The notes: generated by a model from the sequence alone, not told the origin. Positions 23,261 through 37,556 are shown, numbered from the stretch's first letter. The stretch: DNA of 64,000 nt from Epiperipatus broadwayi (GCA_028023455.1 JAQFVV010006246.1:6692460-6756459); one strand, 5' to 3'. Numbers and translations are program-made.

Positions 23261-23480
23261 CTAATTACCCTTTTATAAATTCTTTTGACTCTTTTTTCTC
23301 CATTACATGTATAAATAATTTGCTTACCATTAATTTTATAGATCCACTCTTTCTCTACATTTACATTTATATCTAAATCAGTTACCCATTATTTTTTACA
23401 TCCTGTCCATTCTTCTTTCTGATAACACTACTACTTAAAACCCCACACCACTTTATAAGACTCCCACAGCGCAATGGTAA

Positions 23481-24251
23481 CTGTGCATACCCTTAAGACA
23501 ATATGGTATATAAGATGTACTATGATATTTGATAACAAGAAATTCAAATGGCTGAGAAAACTCTGTAGTGATTGGGAAACTTATTTCAATCAATGTCTGA
23601 GATACTTGCCAAGGAAGACGAATCGAATTGGGGTGGTCCTGAAATAACTATATGAGATTATCAGATAAACATTTGTTTTGAGTAAAAGTTGAAATTTTTT
23701 TGGGTGGCTTATTCCTTAGGTTAATCAAACATTTTGTTACATGCTTCGCTCATTTGAGTTGCATTTGCTTGATGTCTTAGAGTCTCCTTCTATTACATTT
23801 TTACAGATCAATCTCCTTGAGTTGAAGATAACTATTTAATAGCCTGGAGCCTTTTTGTCTTAATAGTGGAATATATCAAATTCTTTGGGTTTTGGTATAC
23901 AAAACTGTATATTTATCATTTGTTTAATTAATTGTATAAATTGTAAATATTTATTTTGATAATAAAGTTTTTATTATAAATAAAAAAAAAATCATTGAAA
24001 TGAATGTTTTTCTACTAATAAAAAAAGTACAGTCAGTTTTGTTAATATTATTTTACTTTTAAGAGAGAGTTATCAAATGAACATATACACCCAAAGCTTA
24101 TTTATTTATTTTTAAAATTATTTTTGTTTATAATCTTAAAATGTTTATATACTACAATTTTTAAATTAAGATATATTGTAGGAATATATATATGCACATG
24201 CTAAAAAACATTTTGTTCTTTATATATTAAAAAATTATTATAAACATACAG
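23481..24251. other. AT-rich DNA, no gene seen
   Basis: A somewhat more complex part lies at 23500-23870, directly upstream of the LINE 5' end, and may be its 5' UTR or flank. Nothing else is recognised. Confidence 0.4.
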
Positions 24252-24265
24252 TCTATAATAATATA
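24252..24265. repeat. Target-site duplication, left (foldback copy B)
   Basis: TCTATAATAATATA here and TCTATAATATA at 24480-24490 differ by one AAT unit. Confidence 0.5.
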
Positions 24266-24479
24266 AGCCAATAAACGTCACATGATCACCATTTATTATG
24301 CTTGCTTATAACTCTCAGATCCAAGGGCTCCTCACTAATGAAAGCCACAAGCCAGAAACTAGTCTGGGGATATTGGATGAGTAGGTACTAGATGGAGATT
24401 TTATGCACAAGCCTTCTGGCATCCACTGATTACTTTAGCTTGCAGTGTGGCAATATGTATAGTGAGTTTTTGCCTGTTT
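24266..24479 (-). mobile_element. Hammerhead foldback retroelement, copy B (one arm)
   Basis: In element orientation (minus strand) it has the left arm followed directly by the family 3' tail, which appears on the plus strand as GTCACATGATCACCATTTA near 24277. The right arm is missing. The left arm carries the hammerhead sequence, which therefore reads on the plus strand. Homology with copies A, C and D includes GGATGCCAGAAGGCTTGTGC and TCTAGTACCTACTCATCCAA on the minus strand. Short direct repeats flank it. Confidence 0.7.
24319..24378 (+). ncRNA. Type I hammerhead ribozyme (copy B), one core mutation
   Basis: Same architecture as 15908-15966. Outer stem I is ATCCAA (24319-24324) with TTGGAT (24373-24378). 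The internal loop is GGGC opposite TA. Inner stem I is TCCTCA (24329-24334) with TGGGGA (24365-24370). The core reads CUAAUGA (consensus CUGAUGA), then GAAA at 24355-24358 and GUC at 24362-24364. One inner stem I pair is C-G here but U-A in copy A, a compensatory change that supports the fold. The change of the invariant G5 to A should abolish cleavage. Confidence 0.75.
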
Positions 24480-24490
24480 TCTATAATATA
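24480..24490. repeat. Target-site duplication, right (foldback copy B)
   Basis: TCTATAATATA, matching 24252-24265 apart from one AAT unit. Confidence 0.5.
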
Positions 24491-27400
24491 CTGAATGATG
24501 TATATAAATAATAAACTATTAAAGATTAATATCTGCCACCTGCTAAGGATCTTGGAACAAAACATAGAGATATGTGGTCTCACTATATTATTATTGTTTT
24601 AATCTTAGCCCAATTAATTAATTAATGATCAATGCTGTAAATAATTTAATTGAAATTACTAAATTGGAAGAAAAATCTTTTATGTTGGAAATTGTTTTAA
24701 TTTTTTAATAGATGAGAAATTGCGGGTCATAAATGTTTTGGGAAAAAAATAGAGATGAATATTGTTGTAAAAATAAATTTATTATTTTGATTTCTTTTTT
24801 ATTATTGCCTATACTGTTATTAATAAAATAAATTTATATAATATACAAAGACAAATCACAAGATAACAGCTCCAACTTATCTATATCACAAATTTTCAAT
24901 CTGTTGTCAAGACAACTTCTTTAAGTAAACGGATAAATTCCATTTTTCATTATGGACCAAGATTTTAATATAGACAAGAAAGTTAACAATTTGTACTGTG
25001 TCAATTTTCTTATCTCATTGATAAGAGATTGAATATTTAATTTAGAGTATAAACTTGAATGTGATTTATATTTGTGAACTATGAAACTTTGAACAAAAAC
25101 AGATTTATTATTTAAATAGTAATGAATAGTAGCAGTCTTTGAAAGTTTAAAAAATGATTATTATTAATCTGTTTTCAAAAGCAGAGAATACTTTCCTGTT
25201 TAATGACGTATATTTAAACTTCTAGAAATATAAAAATCTTGATGTTATATGACAAAAGAGTGAAGATTTGCTTGGCAGCTAACATATGATTTAGAAATAT
25301 GAATCACTTAACTTTATGCAAAATCAGGTTTATGATCTAAATAATAATGAATATTCAAAGAATATGAATATAAGTTATAGAAAGTCAGATGAAAATTCCG
25401 TTTTTTTTATTTATTAATTTCTACCCTTTTTTATTAAATATTTTGTCAAATCATGGTTATCAGAAACCATAGATATATTGTTTTCTGTGATTTATAATAT
25501 AAAATAAAAACTACAAAAGTTTCCTTATAATTGAAAAAAAAATTGAAATTTTTCTATACAAATCAAAATTTACTAAACTCTGCTCAGATCTATTATAATA
25601 ATTAAATCAATTATTTATTCTACCATAAAAATATCATATATACAACTAAAATATAAATCACTGAAAACATTTCTAAAAAATGTGATACAAAGTAAAATGA
25701 TTTATTTCATTCATTTGTACATCAGTTAAAAATAAACCATTTATTCATAAATAAGTAATATCAGTTCTATATTTATTATTCACGTAATAGATAAAAAAAT
25801 CTGAAATATTCATTGGTTCAATGTCTAAAATGCAGGTGTCCGGGTCTGTTTATTTCTGGATAAAAAAAACAAGTTTGATGAATAAATTCATGATTAAAAG
25901 AAGTGAAATTCCCATAAGAATAATATTGTGACCGCAATATAAAAAAAGCTGCAGAAACTACTTTTATTCTTTGTCAATAATACACTTAAGAAAGATAAAA
26001 TATTACTATTTTATTATACTCTAAAAAAATAATGCAATTTTTTAAATAATATACTCCGGAAAAAAAAAACGTGTCCAACAGCCCCCCCCCCCCCCCATAG
26101 AGAAACACTGAAGAAAAAACAACTATTTGTTCAAAGCTTCTTAATGTAAAACATAGTACTGAGGTATTGGCAACTGATAAAAAATAAAAGGTATTTTATA
26201 TACCATGCAAAAATTATCACTTAAATAAATCTAATGTTATAAAATTATATTAGATGTGAAGCATTTATATCAATGGATTAAATGTCTGTAAAAAGTTGAC
26301 ATCTCTTCAACTTGTGGTAAAAGCTACATCTTATTGTAACACTATTATTATTTTTACAGTTAGTGTATTGAGTGATTCTTTTTTGAACTCTGGAATTTTT
26401 ACTCTGTAATAAATAATAACTAACTTCTTTATTTACTGGCTAATACTGAATGACTAACATCCTATAATCTAATTATCTAAAAAAATAATTTGTAATTCTA
26501 TTTGTGACTTGAAAAAATTTCCAAATTTCCTCTAACCTAGATTTAAACATGGCTTAACATAAACATGGAACGTGGATCCACTAATCCCTACACAATGAAC
26601 CTTTCTTACATGCCATTATAATTTTTTTAAAAATAAAATACTTCGGGCCTAAATCATCATCCAAAGCCTGATGGAAATGCCATGAAAATAGTATAAAGTT
26701 TTTCAAATGTGAGAATTTAGATAATACTGTACACAGAAAATAAAGCAAATAGTGAAAGCTATATCCTAAGGATGATAATTTAATAATTTTGTCAATTTGA
26801 TTTCAAAACATTACGTAAACAAAACTTTGCAAAAAAACCAAAACAACAACAAACAAACAGAAAACAAAACAAAATAAAATAAAACAGATGGCTTTTTTAT
26901 TTTTTATAAAGACTAAAAATATTTAAGATTATCTAATACAACTAAAGCCAGTAGAATCACAAGTAATGAAACATATGGCATGTATAATAATCTTATTTTG
27001 TATTGTGGGGTAAAAAAAATGAAAGATAAATTAGAAATGAAAGAAAAAATTTCTTTTTTTTTTTAAAAAAAAATCAATAGTACAATAATATTATAATGAA
27101 CACATAAAAGGGGGAAGGAAGTTTGGATGCCATGAATGATTTGAAAAAAAAAAAAAACCTCATATTTTGAAATATGCCAAGAAATAGAGCAAAAAAAAAA
27201 AAACAGATCTTAATGAAATAAACTGTTTTTCACTTCAACCATGGCAAAAATTAATGCTGATACTAGGCATAGAAATATATATTATATATATTACTTTAAT
27301 CAAACATTTGAGAAAAAATCGGGGCTTTAAATGTTGAAGTTAGTGTCATTTACTTTTTTAACTCTGCCCTGATTCATTAAATTTGCTCTTTTATTCGATT

Positions 27401-30400
27401 TTAAGACAAAAAGCTCCGATATTTATATTTTTCATTTGGCTGCACAAACTATAAAACATTCCCAGTATACTTCAAATCCAAACTTAAGTCTGTAATCCAG
27501 TGTTTTTACTAATATCATAATGTATTCTTCTTCATTATTCAACTATTTTACCAATGGACTCAGAAATAATATACTAATCTAAATAATTTTTATTTATTTT
27601 TTAAAATTAAGACCATATATATTTTGGAACGCTTTTTTATATATTTCACAATGACTATTTTGCATATGAAGAGAATAAGAGAAATATGCCTAAAAACTTT
27701 ACTATTTCATTAACAATTTAAATGTTATTAGATTTGCCTTTTTAATACATAGGTACAACCCTCTTTTTCTGCTTGTAAATACATTAAGGTCTTCTTCATT
27801 CTAGGTGTGTGACATCTTTAATTTCATCAATAATCTTGAATCTAATATTGATGTGTACAGTTGAATAAAAATAGCAATAGGATTAATCCATCCATTAAAA
27901 CAAAACAAAACAACAAATTGTTATCATTTTATGTTGTAACTATAAATTTCTATAATTTAGAGATAAAAACAATAAACTTTTCTAACAACCGCAATTTCCT
28001 TGAGAATAATGTGTAATTATCATGATCAATTCTATTAAAGTTATGATTGTTATCCATCAAGTATACATGATTTTCTTCTGATATTTCTAAGATTTTTCAG
28101 TTATTCAGCATACATATTACATAGTAATTTTCTTTCAAAGTGTATGTTCAATATATAGCAATAATTTCCATATAATTTAATAATTTCATAGATTATCATT
28201 TGCACAATATGATGGATTTATTTTCTTTAACATCTCTCCTTCATATATTCCAATTTCTATAAACCATTTAATCAACTGATTTCTTCTGTAGTTGAGAATA
28301 TAAACAGACATTTCCCATTCCTGAAGATTCATAATTTAAATTATTATGAATCAAGTTCTTCTATATATTTTCAAAGAAGATTGATTATATTTGATGTGTC
28401 ATATAAACATGTATGTAAAATCACAAAATTCTTTTTTTTTTTTCATACTAATTTTTAATTTCAACATTTATAAATAGTTATAAAATTAATAAATATATTT
28501 TGCTAAAAATGTAAAAGAGTGGAGGTTTGATGTTATATACTGTATAAATAGTTATAAATATTCTTGTCTTTTCTTTGTTGTTTTTGAAATTGACAATTAA
28601 AATATGGCTTTAAAAGATTGTTATCGATTTTAGACTGGATTCTATCCTCTCATTTGCATATACTAACCTATATGACTACAAACTGCCTTTTTTTTTTTTC
28701 AATATGAGCAGTTTTCATAAATTCATTTTAATGACTTCTTTGTATTCTGACCTTATTGTTCAGGAATTCCATCAAATTAAATAAAATCTTAAAATTAATT
28801 TATGATATTTTGACCATGTTTTAAAAGAGCTTTTAAAAAATATGTTTACTCTAAGTCACGTTTGGAAGATGTTAAAAATAAATAATTTTTTTAACAGTAT
28901 CTGATTCTGTGAACTCTATTGAGTAACACCTACATGAAAAAATTATTTGCTCAATAAAGTGTTTTTTTTAATACATGTTTTTCATCCAGATATAATAGAG
29001 CATACATTTAAGGCCATAATAAATAAGTCCCCACAAAAACAATTTGACATACATATCGATAATTTGTTAACTTATATTTAATGAGAATCTTAGTGAGATC
29101 CTTTTAGATAGAAAACCCTTTCATTTCTTTTTTTTTGCTCTTCATGATCTCAAAAATAGCTGGGTGTTTTAATTGAAAGATTTCTTTCTACCGTTTTACT
29201 AAAATGTCACTACATAAATAATATCTTTTTTATTTCATGCCATTCAGCTTTCCAATATATATTTTTTTCTCTCAATACCAAACACCATGATTTTCTATAT
29301 ATTCATTATGCAAAATATATAGTCTAGATACAAATATTTTAATAAAATTAGATGAAAATGTAACAAATGATCCTAATAATCATTTTTTTATTATTTAGAT
29401 TGCATTAGTGCATTGAACCTTGTTCAAACTAAATATTATTATATCTAATATTTTACATTTATTATGCTACCCCATAGTAATAAAATTCTAATAGCCTAAA
29501 GTTTTCAATTATCTTTAGAAAGAAGGCAAAACTCATATTGAGAAATTAAGAATCAAGATATGTATTATAAGTAAATAGATAATGGTTAAGATTGCTAAAC
29601 TGATTTCAAATCTTTATAATGGGAGCAAATTGTGCTTTGATTTTAAAACTTAATATGTTTAAAGTTTAAGATAATTATCTTCGATTATTATTATATGCAT
29701 AAGGAATAGTAGCTGTGATACTGTCCTTTCTCATAGAAGAATTTCCTGGCTGAATAAAAAACAAAGAATTAAAAAAAAAAGATTTTAAATTCTTAACATG
29801 TTCTATCTTTGATAATTTAAATTTTCTCCTCTCTTCCCACCGACAATAATAACAACAAACAGATCCTCAAAACACTTTAATTTAATTGTGAAACATTGTC
29901 ATGAAAATTCATTATTTGTTTCTTAAAGACATTTTAAATGTCTTGCTTTGCTTATATAGAGTTTGGATGCTTTATAATTGCTGTTGATATAATGTTGATA
30001 GATTGAAATTATTATCATGTTATAATTCCCATTTTATATATTAGTAAAAACAATATTGATTTTTTGCTTTGTTTGTATTTATAATTCAAATTTACAAACA
30101 CTTGTTCATCTGTATAATGAAGTGATTTCTTTCTTCTTCATAAACCTAATGCTAAGTAAACTTCACTGAAAGTGCATTTAGCATTAAATTATAAAGAAAG
30201 AAACCATTTCTTTATACAGACAAACAAATGTTTGCAAATTTGAGTAGTGAAAACAATGTAAATATTATAACTAACAATGTTTATACCAAACAATATGCCC
30301 ATCACCTCAATGTAATCAACTCTAAACTCATAAAAGAGTAACTTCTATTTTGTCATATGATTCATCTTTTGTGAGAAATATTTCCCCAATGTGAACAGTC

Positions 30401-31967
30401 GAACATAATTTTTGACAATCATAAAGATTTGAGAAAATTGTAAAAAAATAGGCATTTAATTATGATGGGCATAAAGTTTATATCAGAAATATAAACTTTT
30501 AATCCTACAAAACATTACATTCAAATTTTTATACAAACTACAAGGAAACATTTTGTAAATTGAATATAATCTTCTGCAACAATACTTTTAAACATAATCT
30601 GACTCAGACTACATCAGAGTAATCTTGGGTTATCATTTGTAGATTTCATTTAAAATAATCTCTTGAAATAACATTTTTGGAAAGATGGATGTTAAGATTT
30701 GAGAGCTGAGATGCAAACACACTAAGAAAAGCTTCCTTAGGACTAATATATTCTATTACTGAATACTGTGCTTTTATCTGATGGAAAAGCATTCTTGAGT
30801 CTGCCTGCTTGTAGTGATTTCCCATTCTTTTACATCACATGTGAAGTTGTCTCAAAGAATATATATGTCATAATGGGTTTTAGCCACCCAACTACAGTAA
30901 AATTGACAAACCTATAATAAAAGGTAAAATATTCATGAATTTATTTAGTCTAGGGAATTATGAATACCAAACAAGTGACTGTGTACATGATGGAGTGATT
31001 ATACAATTTTTATTTTTAACTAAATTTATAATAGTCACAAATAATAACCAGACTGGGCCCACCTAAAGAATAAACTTCTATGCAGATCCATCATGTTTCT
31101 TGGCCATTAACCTATCCACATTTAAGATATGATTATAAGACAAAGTAAAACTGTCTACTTGAAATTTGGATGAAAAGTAATTGAACAACAAATCTGTTAA
31201 TACTAACACTAATTTTAATTAAAAATATAATAAAATAATATAACAATTTATATTTACATACTTATATAAGCTTACTAATATAGAAGACATGTGTGGCAGA
31301 AAATCTTTTTATTTATAATAATTCATAAAAGTTTTATATGTTTTATTACAATACTTATTTTACATCAATTGAGCTCAGTTTTCTTTCACAATGAAAGAAT
31401 TTGAATTGAGATATCTGTATGGCCATAAGGATTCTTAAATAATATTTCCAATTTATCCATGGTTTATTTCCATTAAGTTCATTTCTTTGTGATTGATGGT
31501 ATTAAATCTACATAATTTATTAATCCATTTACAGTAGAATATTTTTGTTTTACAAACAATTAATTGGATGGCAGGTTTCCTTGTGAAATCAAGTATCATA
31601 TATTTTAGCATCCACAATCAGTTATTAGGTTGGAAGAATCATTGTTGATTACTAAGACATTTTTATATTAATAGTTCTACAATAAGCAACATCAGTGGAA
31701 ATTTCAAGGGTGAGCACACTGAAATCTTACCTCTGTAACTGCATTATATTACATCCTCATAGATAAGCATTACATTTTTCTTGGCTTCCATTATACAAGC
31801 AGTACACAAAAAAGTAAAGTTTCCCCTATCTTTAATTTGAAAAGTAGACAAAGTAAGTTTTTTTTTTCATTTTGCAACTGGTTTCCAGAGCAACTTGGCA
31901 TTTTAAAATAGTCAATTTTATTTTCACTTATAATTTCAATAAACAAATTAAATAACATCATCATTTA
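24491..31967. other. AT-rich DNA, no gene seen
   Basis: About 7.5 kb without a supportable gene or element. It includes a 15-base C run, an A/C-rich simple tract near 26828-26886, many A or T runs, and patches of higher complexity near 26560-26710, 30640-30880 and 31050-31140 that have no long open frame. Confidence 0.5.
26082..26096. repeat. Poly-C run of 15
   Basis: Fifteen consecutive C on the plus strand in otherwise A/T-dominated sequence, shortly after a run of nine A. No gene context. Confidence 0.95.
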
Positions 31968-31982
31968 ATAATAGTTATTATT
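31968..31982. repeat. Target-site duplication, left (foldback copy D)
   Basis: ATAATAGTTATTATT, perfectly repeated at 32214-32228. Confidence 0.85.
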
Positions 31983-32213
31983 AAACCCATAAACATCACA
32001 TAATCACCATCTCTTATACTAGCACATAATTGTTATCAAACAAGGCAAAACTCTCCATACAGTAGTGCCACCATGTGCCAACCAGAGTAATCAATAGGGA
32101 TATTGGATGAGTAGGCACTAGATAGGGATTTTATGCACAAGCCTTCTGGCATCCATTGATTACTCTGGTTGGCACAGGGTAACACTACTGTATGGAGAGT
32201 TTTGCCTTGTTTG
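31983..32213 (-). mobile_element. Hammerhead foldback retroelement family, copy D (ribozyme lost)
   Basis: Clean insertion flanked by a perfect 15-bp duplication. Element orientation is minus: left arm, short centre, right arm, then a 3' tail of about 50 bp (plus strand 31983-32032). The arms form a near-perfect hairpin; TTATCAAACAAGGCAAAACT at 32033 is matched by its reverse complement ending at 32217. The centre keeps GGGATATTGGATGAGTAGG, the stem I 3' side of the ribozyme, but the CUGAUGA to GAAA part is gone. It has no coding capacity. Confidence 0.8.
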
Positions 32214-32228
32214 ATAATAGTTATTATT
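32214..32228. repeat. Target-site duplication, right (foldback copy D)
   Basis: ATAATAGTTATTATT, identical to 31968-31982. Its first bases overlap the end of the arm's reverse-complement match. Confidence 0.85.
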
Positions 32229-35200
32229 CTTTTTTAAAAAAACTTATTAATAATTTATTTTACACACATGACTCTTATACTATTTTAAAAGACAATAAAA
32301 AAAAAGGAATATATCTTTACAAAAAGCCATGCCTATAAACTCTGCCATGGAGGTTATTATATATATGAAGTTTTAAATATATTGAACTTCAAAATAAATA
32401 ACTGAAAATTATTATAGTATCATCAATTGAGTCATACCTCATATAAATATATTCTTTTGAGATGTTGAACTGAACAATTATAGAGTAAAACATAAAAAAA
32501 TATAAGAAAAGCCAGCTAGATTTCATCTTTATAAATTTTACTAAAACCTTAATCATTCATGACCACCTATGGATATGGTGCTTATTTACTTCACAAATCT
32601 CTGAATTATACAGATATGATTAAACACAAATAATGAAATACATAATTAATAACTGTCCAATCTAATCATATAATGGCAGATATAAAGGACTTAATAAAAA
32701 AAATATTAGTGAATGTATCTTCTAGTTGCAATCTCTATAAATTCCTTTATAATTTGAATGAATGGTAAACTGTCTTGAAAAACATAAACCATATAATAAA
32801 TAAATACAAATGTCTGTAAGTGTATGACATACGTTCATTACCAGTGTTTTTTTTTTTTTTATCCATTAAAAAGAAAATCAGAAGGTTAAAATAAAAATAA
32901 AACAAATCTATAGATTTTTTTTTTTTTTTTAAATTTACAGATCTAGTATGTTTCATCTGAATTTGCAATCTCTTGATGATAGACATAATTTTCTTTTTCC
33001 CAGGATGATTTCAAAAAGGGAGTGAAGTCATTCAAGCAGAAAAAATTGAACCAATTTTATTTGTGAAATTTATTTATAAGAAATGCTTCATTCTCAATTT
33101 TTCTTTCTCACTCTCTCACACAGAATATATATATAAATTGTGACAAGGGAGAAGGGATGAAAGGAAAAATGATGACGATAAATAATGAGGGTAAGGAGCT
33201 TTCCTGATTGAAATTAAGAAATAAAAAAATGTTATATTTATATATGAAGCAATGATAAGATTAAAATGTTTGAAAACTATGACATAATAGTAATTTTAAT
33301 AAATTATATGTATTAACAAAATTTAACACACAAAAATTAATAGACACGAAAAATAAATATTAGGGCTTATTTACTACTGGGATTTGATATTTTAAAGAAA
33401 AAATTCTAAGTTTAATTCTCAAATACTATATTATATGTACTACTAGGACTTAATTAAATCTAATTTATTTCAGAATTAATTTATAAAAAAATTATGAAAA
33501 AGATTAATACACTAGTAGTAATCATTACTTAAAAGTAAGATAGGTTTAGATGACATCATCATCACTATAATAATAGCAGTAGTAATAGTAGTAAAGTAGG
33601 AAGTCAATGGCACATAAAGAACTGCCCACAGTAGATATATAGAAAAAAGAATTAAACAATAAAACTACCAAATCTTTCTTTCATTACTTAGAGTAGAATA
33701 AATGAGTATTAATTTATTATCTTTTATCTGGAATTCATTCAGTTATTCTTTGTATTTGTACTTCTTTTATAATTAATATTCATTTACAAATATTTTTTTA
33801 TACATTTGTCATACATTTAATATTGTGGCAACATTGAAACTGCACCAATCCCATATCATTAAATTCCAAACATATTATTATTATTAAGAAACAAAAAACC
33901 ATACATTAATAAATAAATGAAATTTTTAAATTAATACCATCTATTGTCGAAGTTAATGAACTTTTCATAAGCCTCTTAACAAAAAAAAAAAAAAAAAATC
34001 ACATATATAATATTATTAATTTTTCCTTTTTAATGAGTTTAAATGGTTTTTTAACTAGGAAATAAAATATAGCATAAGGAAAAACTGTAAATTATATTTA
34101 TTTATATATAAGAAATTTACAAAGGTAGAGAGATTAGTACAAAATCAATAAGCAGTAAATTACAAAAGTGAAACTTTTGAGAACATTGTAATTATTTCCT
34201 AATAATTTTCTTAAATTATGTCATAGGTATCTATTCCATAGACTACATCTTTTATATTTGTTCTCATGACTAAGAAACCATATACACTTATTTTATATAT
34301 CTTGCTATAAAAATAAATATATTCAGTTCATTTCTTCTTTAATAGTATAGTTTGTTTCACTCTGTTTCAAAATATATGACAATATTTTAATATTTAAGAA
34401 CAATTTGCATGATAAACTACAAAAAAATATTTTCATAAGAAATTCATTTAATGAAACTGAACATATATGATATGATATTGACAGACTGCTTTGTTATCCA
34501 TTGTTTCTTTCTCTTTTCCAATAAATAGAAATAACTCTTCTTAATAAGCACATTGATTTTGTTTATTCAATTTTCAAGATAAATCTTTAGTTAATCACAG
34601 TTACATTTGACAACTAAAAATTAATTTACACACCCCTCACACCTCATTCTATTAATCTACTGAATAAATGAAAAGCTCAAACAAATTCAAGTTTAAAAAA
34701 AATCATTAGGCACTTATTTAATGTATTTATCTATTTCTAAATGTAAAATAATGTAATAAAAATAATTACACATATTTCTTCAATAATTAAGAATGTAATA
34801 ATACATATCAGTAATACAGTTAGTGAATTCCCTTATGAAACATTTAGTTATTTATTTTCCAGCCATATTTATAAACTAGCTATTTATCAAAATGATTTAC
34901 AACAGAAAATTATTTGTATATGGCACATAAATTATTTTAGTTTATTGAATACATTTCTGATATTAAATTATTAATTTTGTGCAGGTTTGTGTAAATGGCT
35001 TCATTTCTTTTTCCTTAGCATATTTTTTCTGATTTAAAATTTAAACATTATCATAATATATGTTTCCATGCTGAGTGTAAGTGATAATAACTGATGCTAA
35101 CTTACCACTAACATAGTGTGATACCTTAATTATCATAAGGTAATCTATGTTGCTGTAACTTTAATTTAATAAAGTATATCAAACTACACTGATATTTTGA

Positions 35201-37325
35201 GCAAATTTACATATATTATTAACAATAAACTGTCTTCCAAAAAGTTATTAAAAATAGGAAAAACTTTGCAAGCAATTGTAAAATGTTTCACATTAAACAG
35301 TAATCCACTGGGAACTTGGTTTATCAATATGGAATCAATAATCAATATTGTTTAGTCATGACGTTGTAACATTTAACAATTCTCAAAATATATTTGCTTT
35401 CAATAAATCACTATTATAATTCTGGAGATTTCTGACTTTATCATTATTTAAGTTTACATAATTGATTATTTGATGGAATGTATGTTAAAAGACATTTTGA
35501 ATGATATATATACACACATACAGTTTTATCATCTTGTTAAACTTAAATTCAAAAGTTGTACTGTTCCATTATTCTATTCTACAATTTTAATTTACACAGA
35601 TGTCTCAGAATTCAATTTAAATAAATAAGTAAATTTTGAATAATGATTGTTCATATAGTCACAAAAACATCAACCAAACATATATAAATCTAAATTTATT
35701 TGATGAAACTTTTTGATGAGTTCACTCTCACAATGCTAATATAAAGCTCACAACTACAGATATGGACCTAATAAGATAAGCTGTGACTTAATTGCCATTT
35801 ATGAAATGCGTTATTTACGTCAAAAATATTTTTATGAAGGCTTCATCAGTAATATCAATGGGATTTTGTCAATATATAAAACTTTAAATTTCAGAAATAT
35901 TAAATATGAGTATTTTATTAACACTGCTAATTTGGGCATATTTTAATCTTTTCGATGAAATCAAATAAATAATCAATAAGAAGGACTTTAAGTTCATAAG
36001 TTCCATCACTTTATCATTATGCTGAATTAGATAGGATATAAAAAAACGATGGAGCTAAAGTTTGTTCACCAAATCTTGTAAAAAAAAACAATTAATATAT
36101 TGGGTGGCATAATAACAGATAAAATTATCATATTCCAACAGTATACTATTCTTACATGATCTCAGAATTGTGTTGATAGACTTCAGCCACATAATGTCCT
36201 TATTATTATTAGTTATTAAAAAAAATACAAAACTAAAAAATCGCTGCCTTATTTCTTATTTATTGCAAACAATATCTTACTCATAAAAAATATCTTCACA
36301 AAATTAGTAAGAGACTAAATTAGACATCATAGTTATAATTGTTTCACCTAAAATACATATTCAAGAGATGAAATCAATTTCATAATGTCGCCACTTTTTG
36401 TGCCATCATAAGTTAATAGCTTAATTTACCAATCAAAATATTATAGGGAAAAATATTCTTAAGATTTGGGACACCACATACATATCTAAGACCCTGAAAT
36501 AATTTTTTTGCAGGGATATAATAAAAAAAATCCGGCAAGATATCTTTACTTTTAAATGAATCCCAGATCATGATATTAAATAACTATCACACTCTCAAGT
36601 CTTAATACTAGGACAATCTGCTCAGTTTTATAGTGATGAATCAGTTATTAGAAAATTATCAATACTAATGCCACACTTTAACATATTTTAAATGTTATTA
36701 CAATATATCAATAATTTAAAAACTATAATAACCATTTGGAAGTTAATAATTCTCTTTAACTTTTTTCCTTATATAATTATTAGTTTATTATCATTGTTTT
36801 CATTTGCATACTATTACTAAAAGGATTTAATATGATGAAATGGTTTCTACATTTGTAAAAAGACATAATTACCAATGATGCTAAACAGCCTTCTAATATC
36901 TAAAAAATACCCTTTGATTCATCTGTGAAAACTTAAAAAAGCTATGTGAAATGACTTACTAATATTTATTTTGAATATTTTTGATTTATGCAAATGTTCA
37001 TAAAACAAAGATGAGCAATTCACCAATACAAGTAAACAAATGTAATAGATTCTTTATATTCACTTCAGAGTTTGGGACTAAATAACATTGGCTTTTCTTA
37101 AAAGACATGATGAATAAATGTATTTATGTGTATGTAAGGATTAATTTGCGACTTTTGTTAATGTATTTTCATGATATTTGACATTATATGATGAAGTATG
37201 TATGACCTTCATCCTGTTTCTTTCCAAAAGCATGATAGAATGATTTAAGAAGTAATTAGAAATCAGTATTTAAGATAGACAAAAAAAATCATGCACTTCT
37301 TTTCCATAATGGTAAAGTTAAATCA
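32229..37325. other. AT-rich DNA, no gene seen
   Basis: Mostly A/T runs, with poly-A and poly-T tracts (for example 32848-32861 and 33981-33998). Short ORFs here are composed of F, I, K, L, N and Y and show no family features. Confidence 0.5.
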
Positions 37326-37556
37326 CTAAAACATCACACAGCCACCATTTCTTATGCATACACAATCTGTTAAAACAATGGCAACTCTCTTCATAAAGTA
37401 GCTATAGTAATCAATGAATATGAGAAAGCCATAAGCTAGAAAATGCGAGTAGGCATTATATAGGAATTTTGATGTACAAACCTAAAATCCCTTGATTACT
37501 ATGATTTACATTAGGTGACACTATTATATGAAAAAAGTTGCTACTGATTTAATAGC
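37326..37556 (-). mobile_element. Hammerhead foldback retroelement family, copy C (most decayed)
   Basis: Minus orientation. The plus strand begins with the tail complement AAACATCACACAGCCACC, then an arm (GGCAACTCTCTTCATAAAGT), a centre with GAGAAAGCCATAAGCTAGAAA, and the second arm ending near GTTGCTACTGATTTAATAG. The ribozyme zone keeps the loop II region and GAAA but lacks CUGAUGA and the CUAGUC segment. Flanking direct repeats are only approximate. It is the oldest-looking member. Confidence 0.6.
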
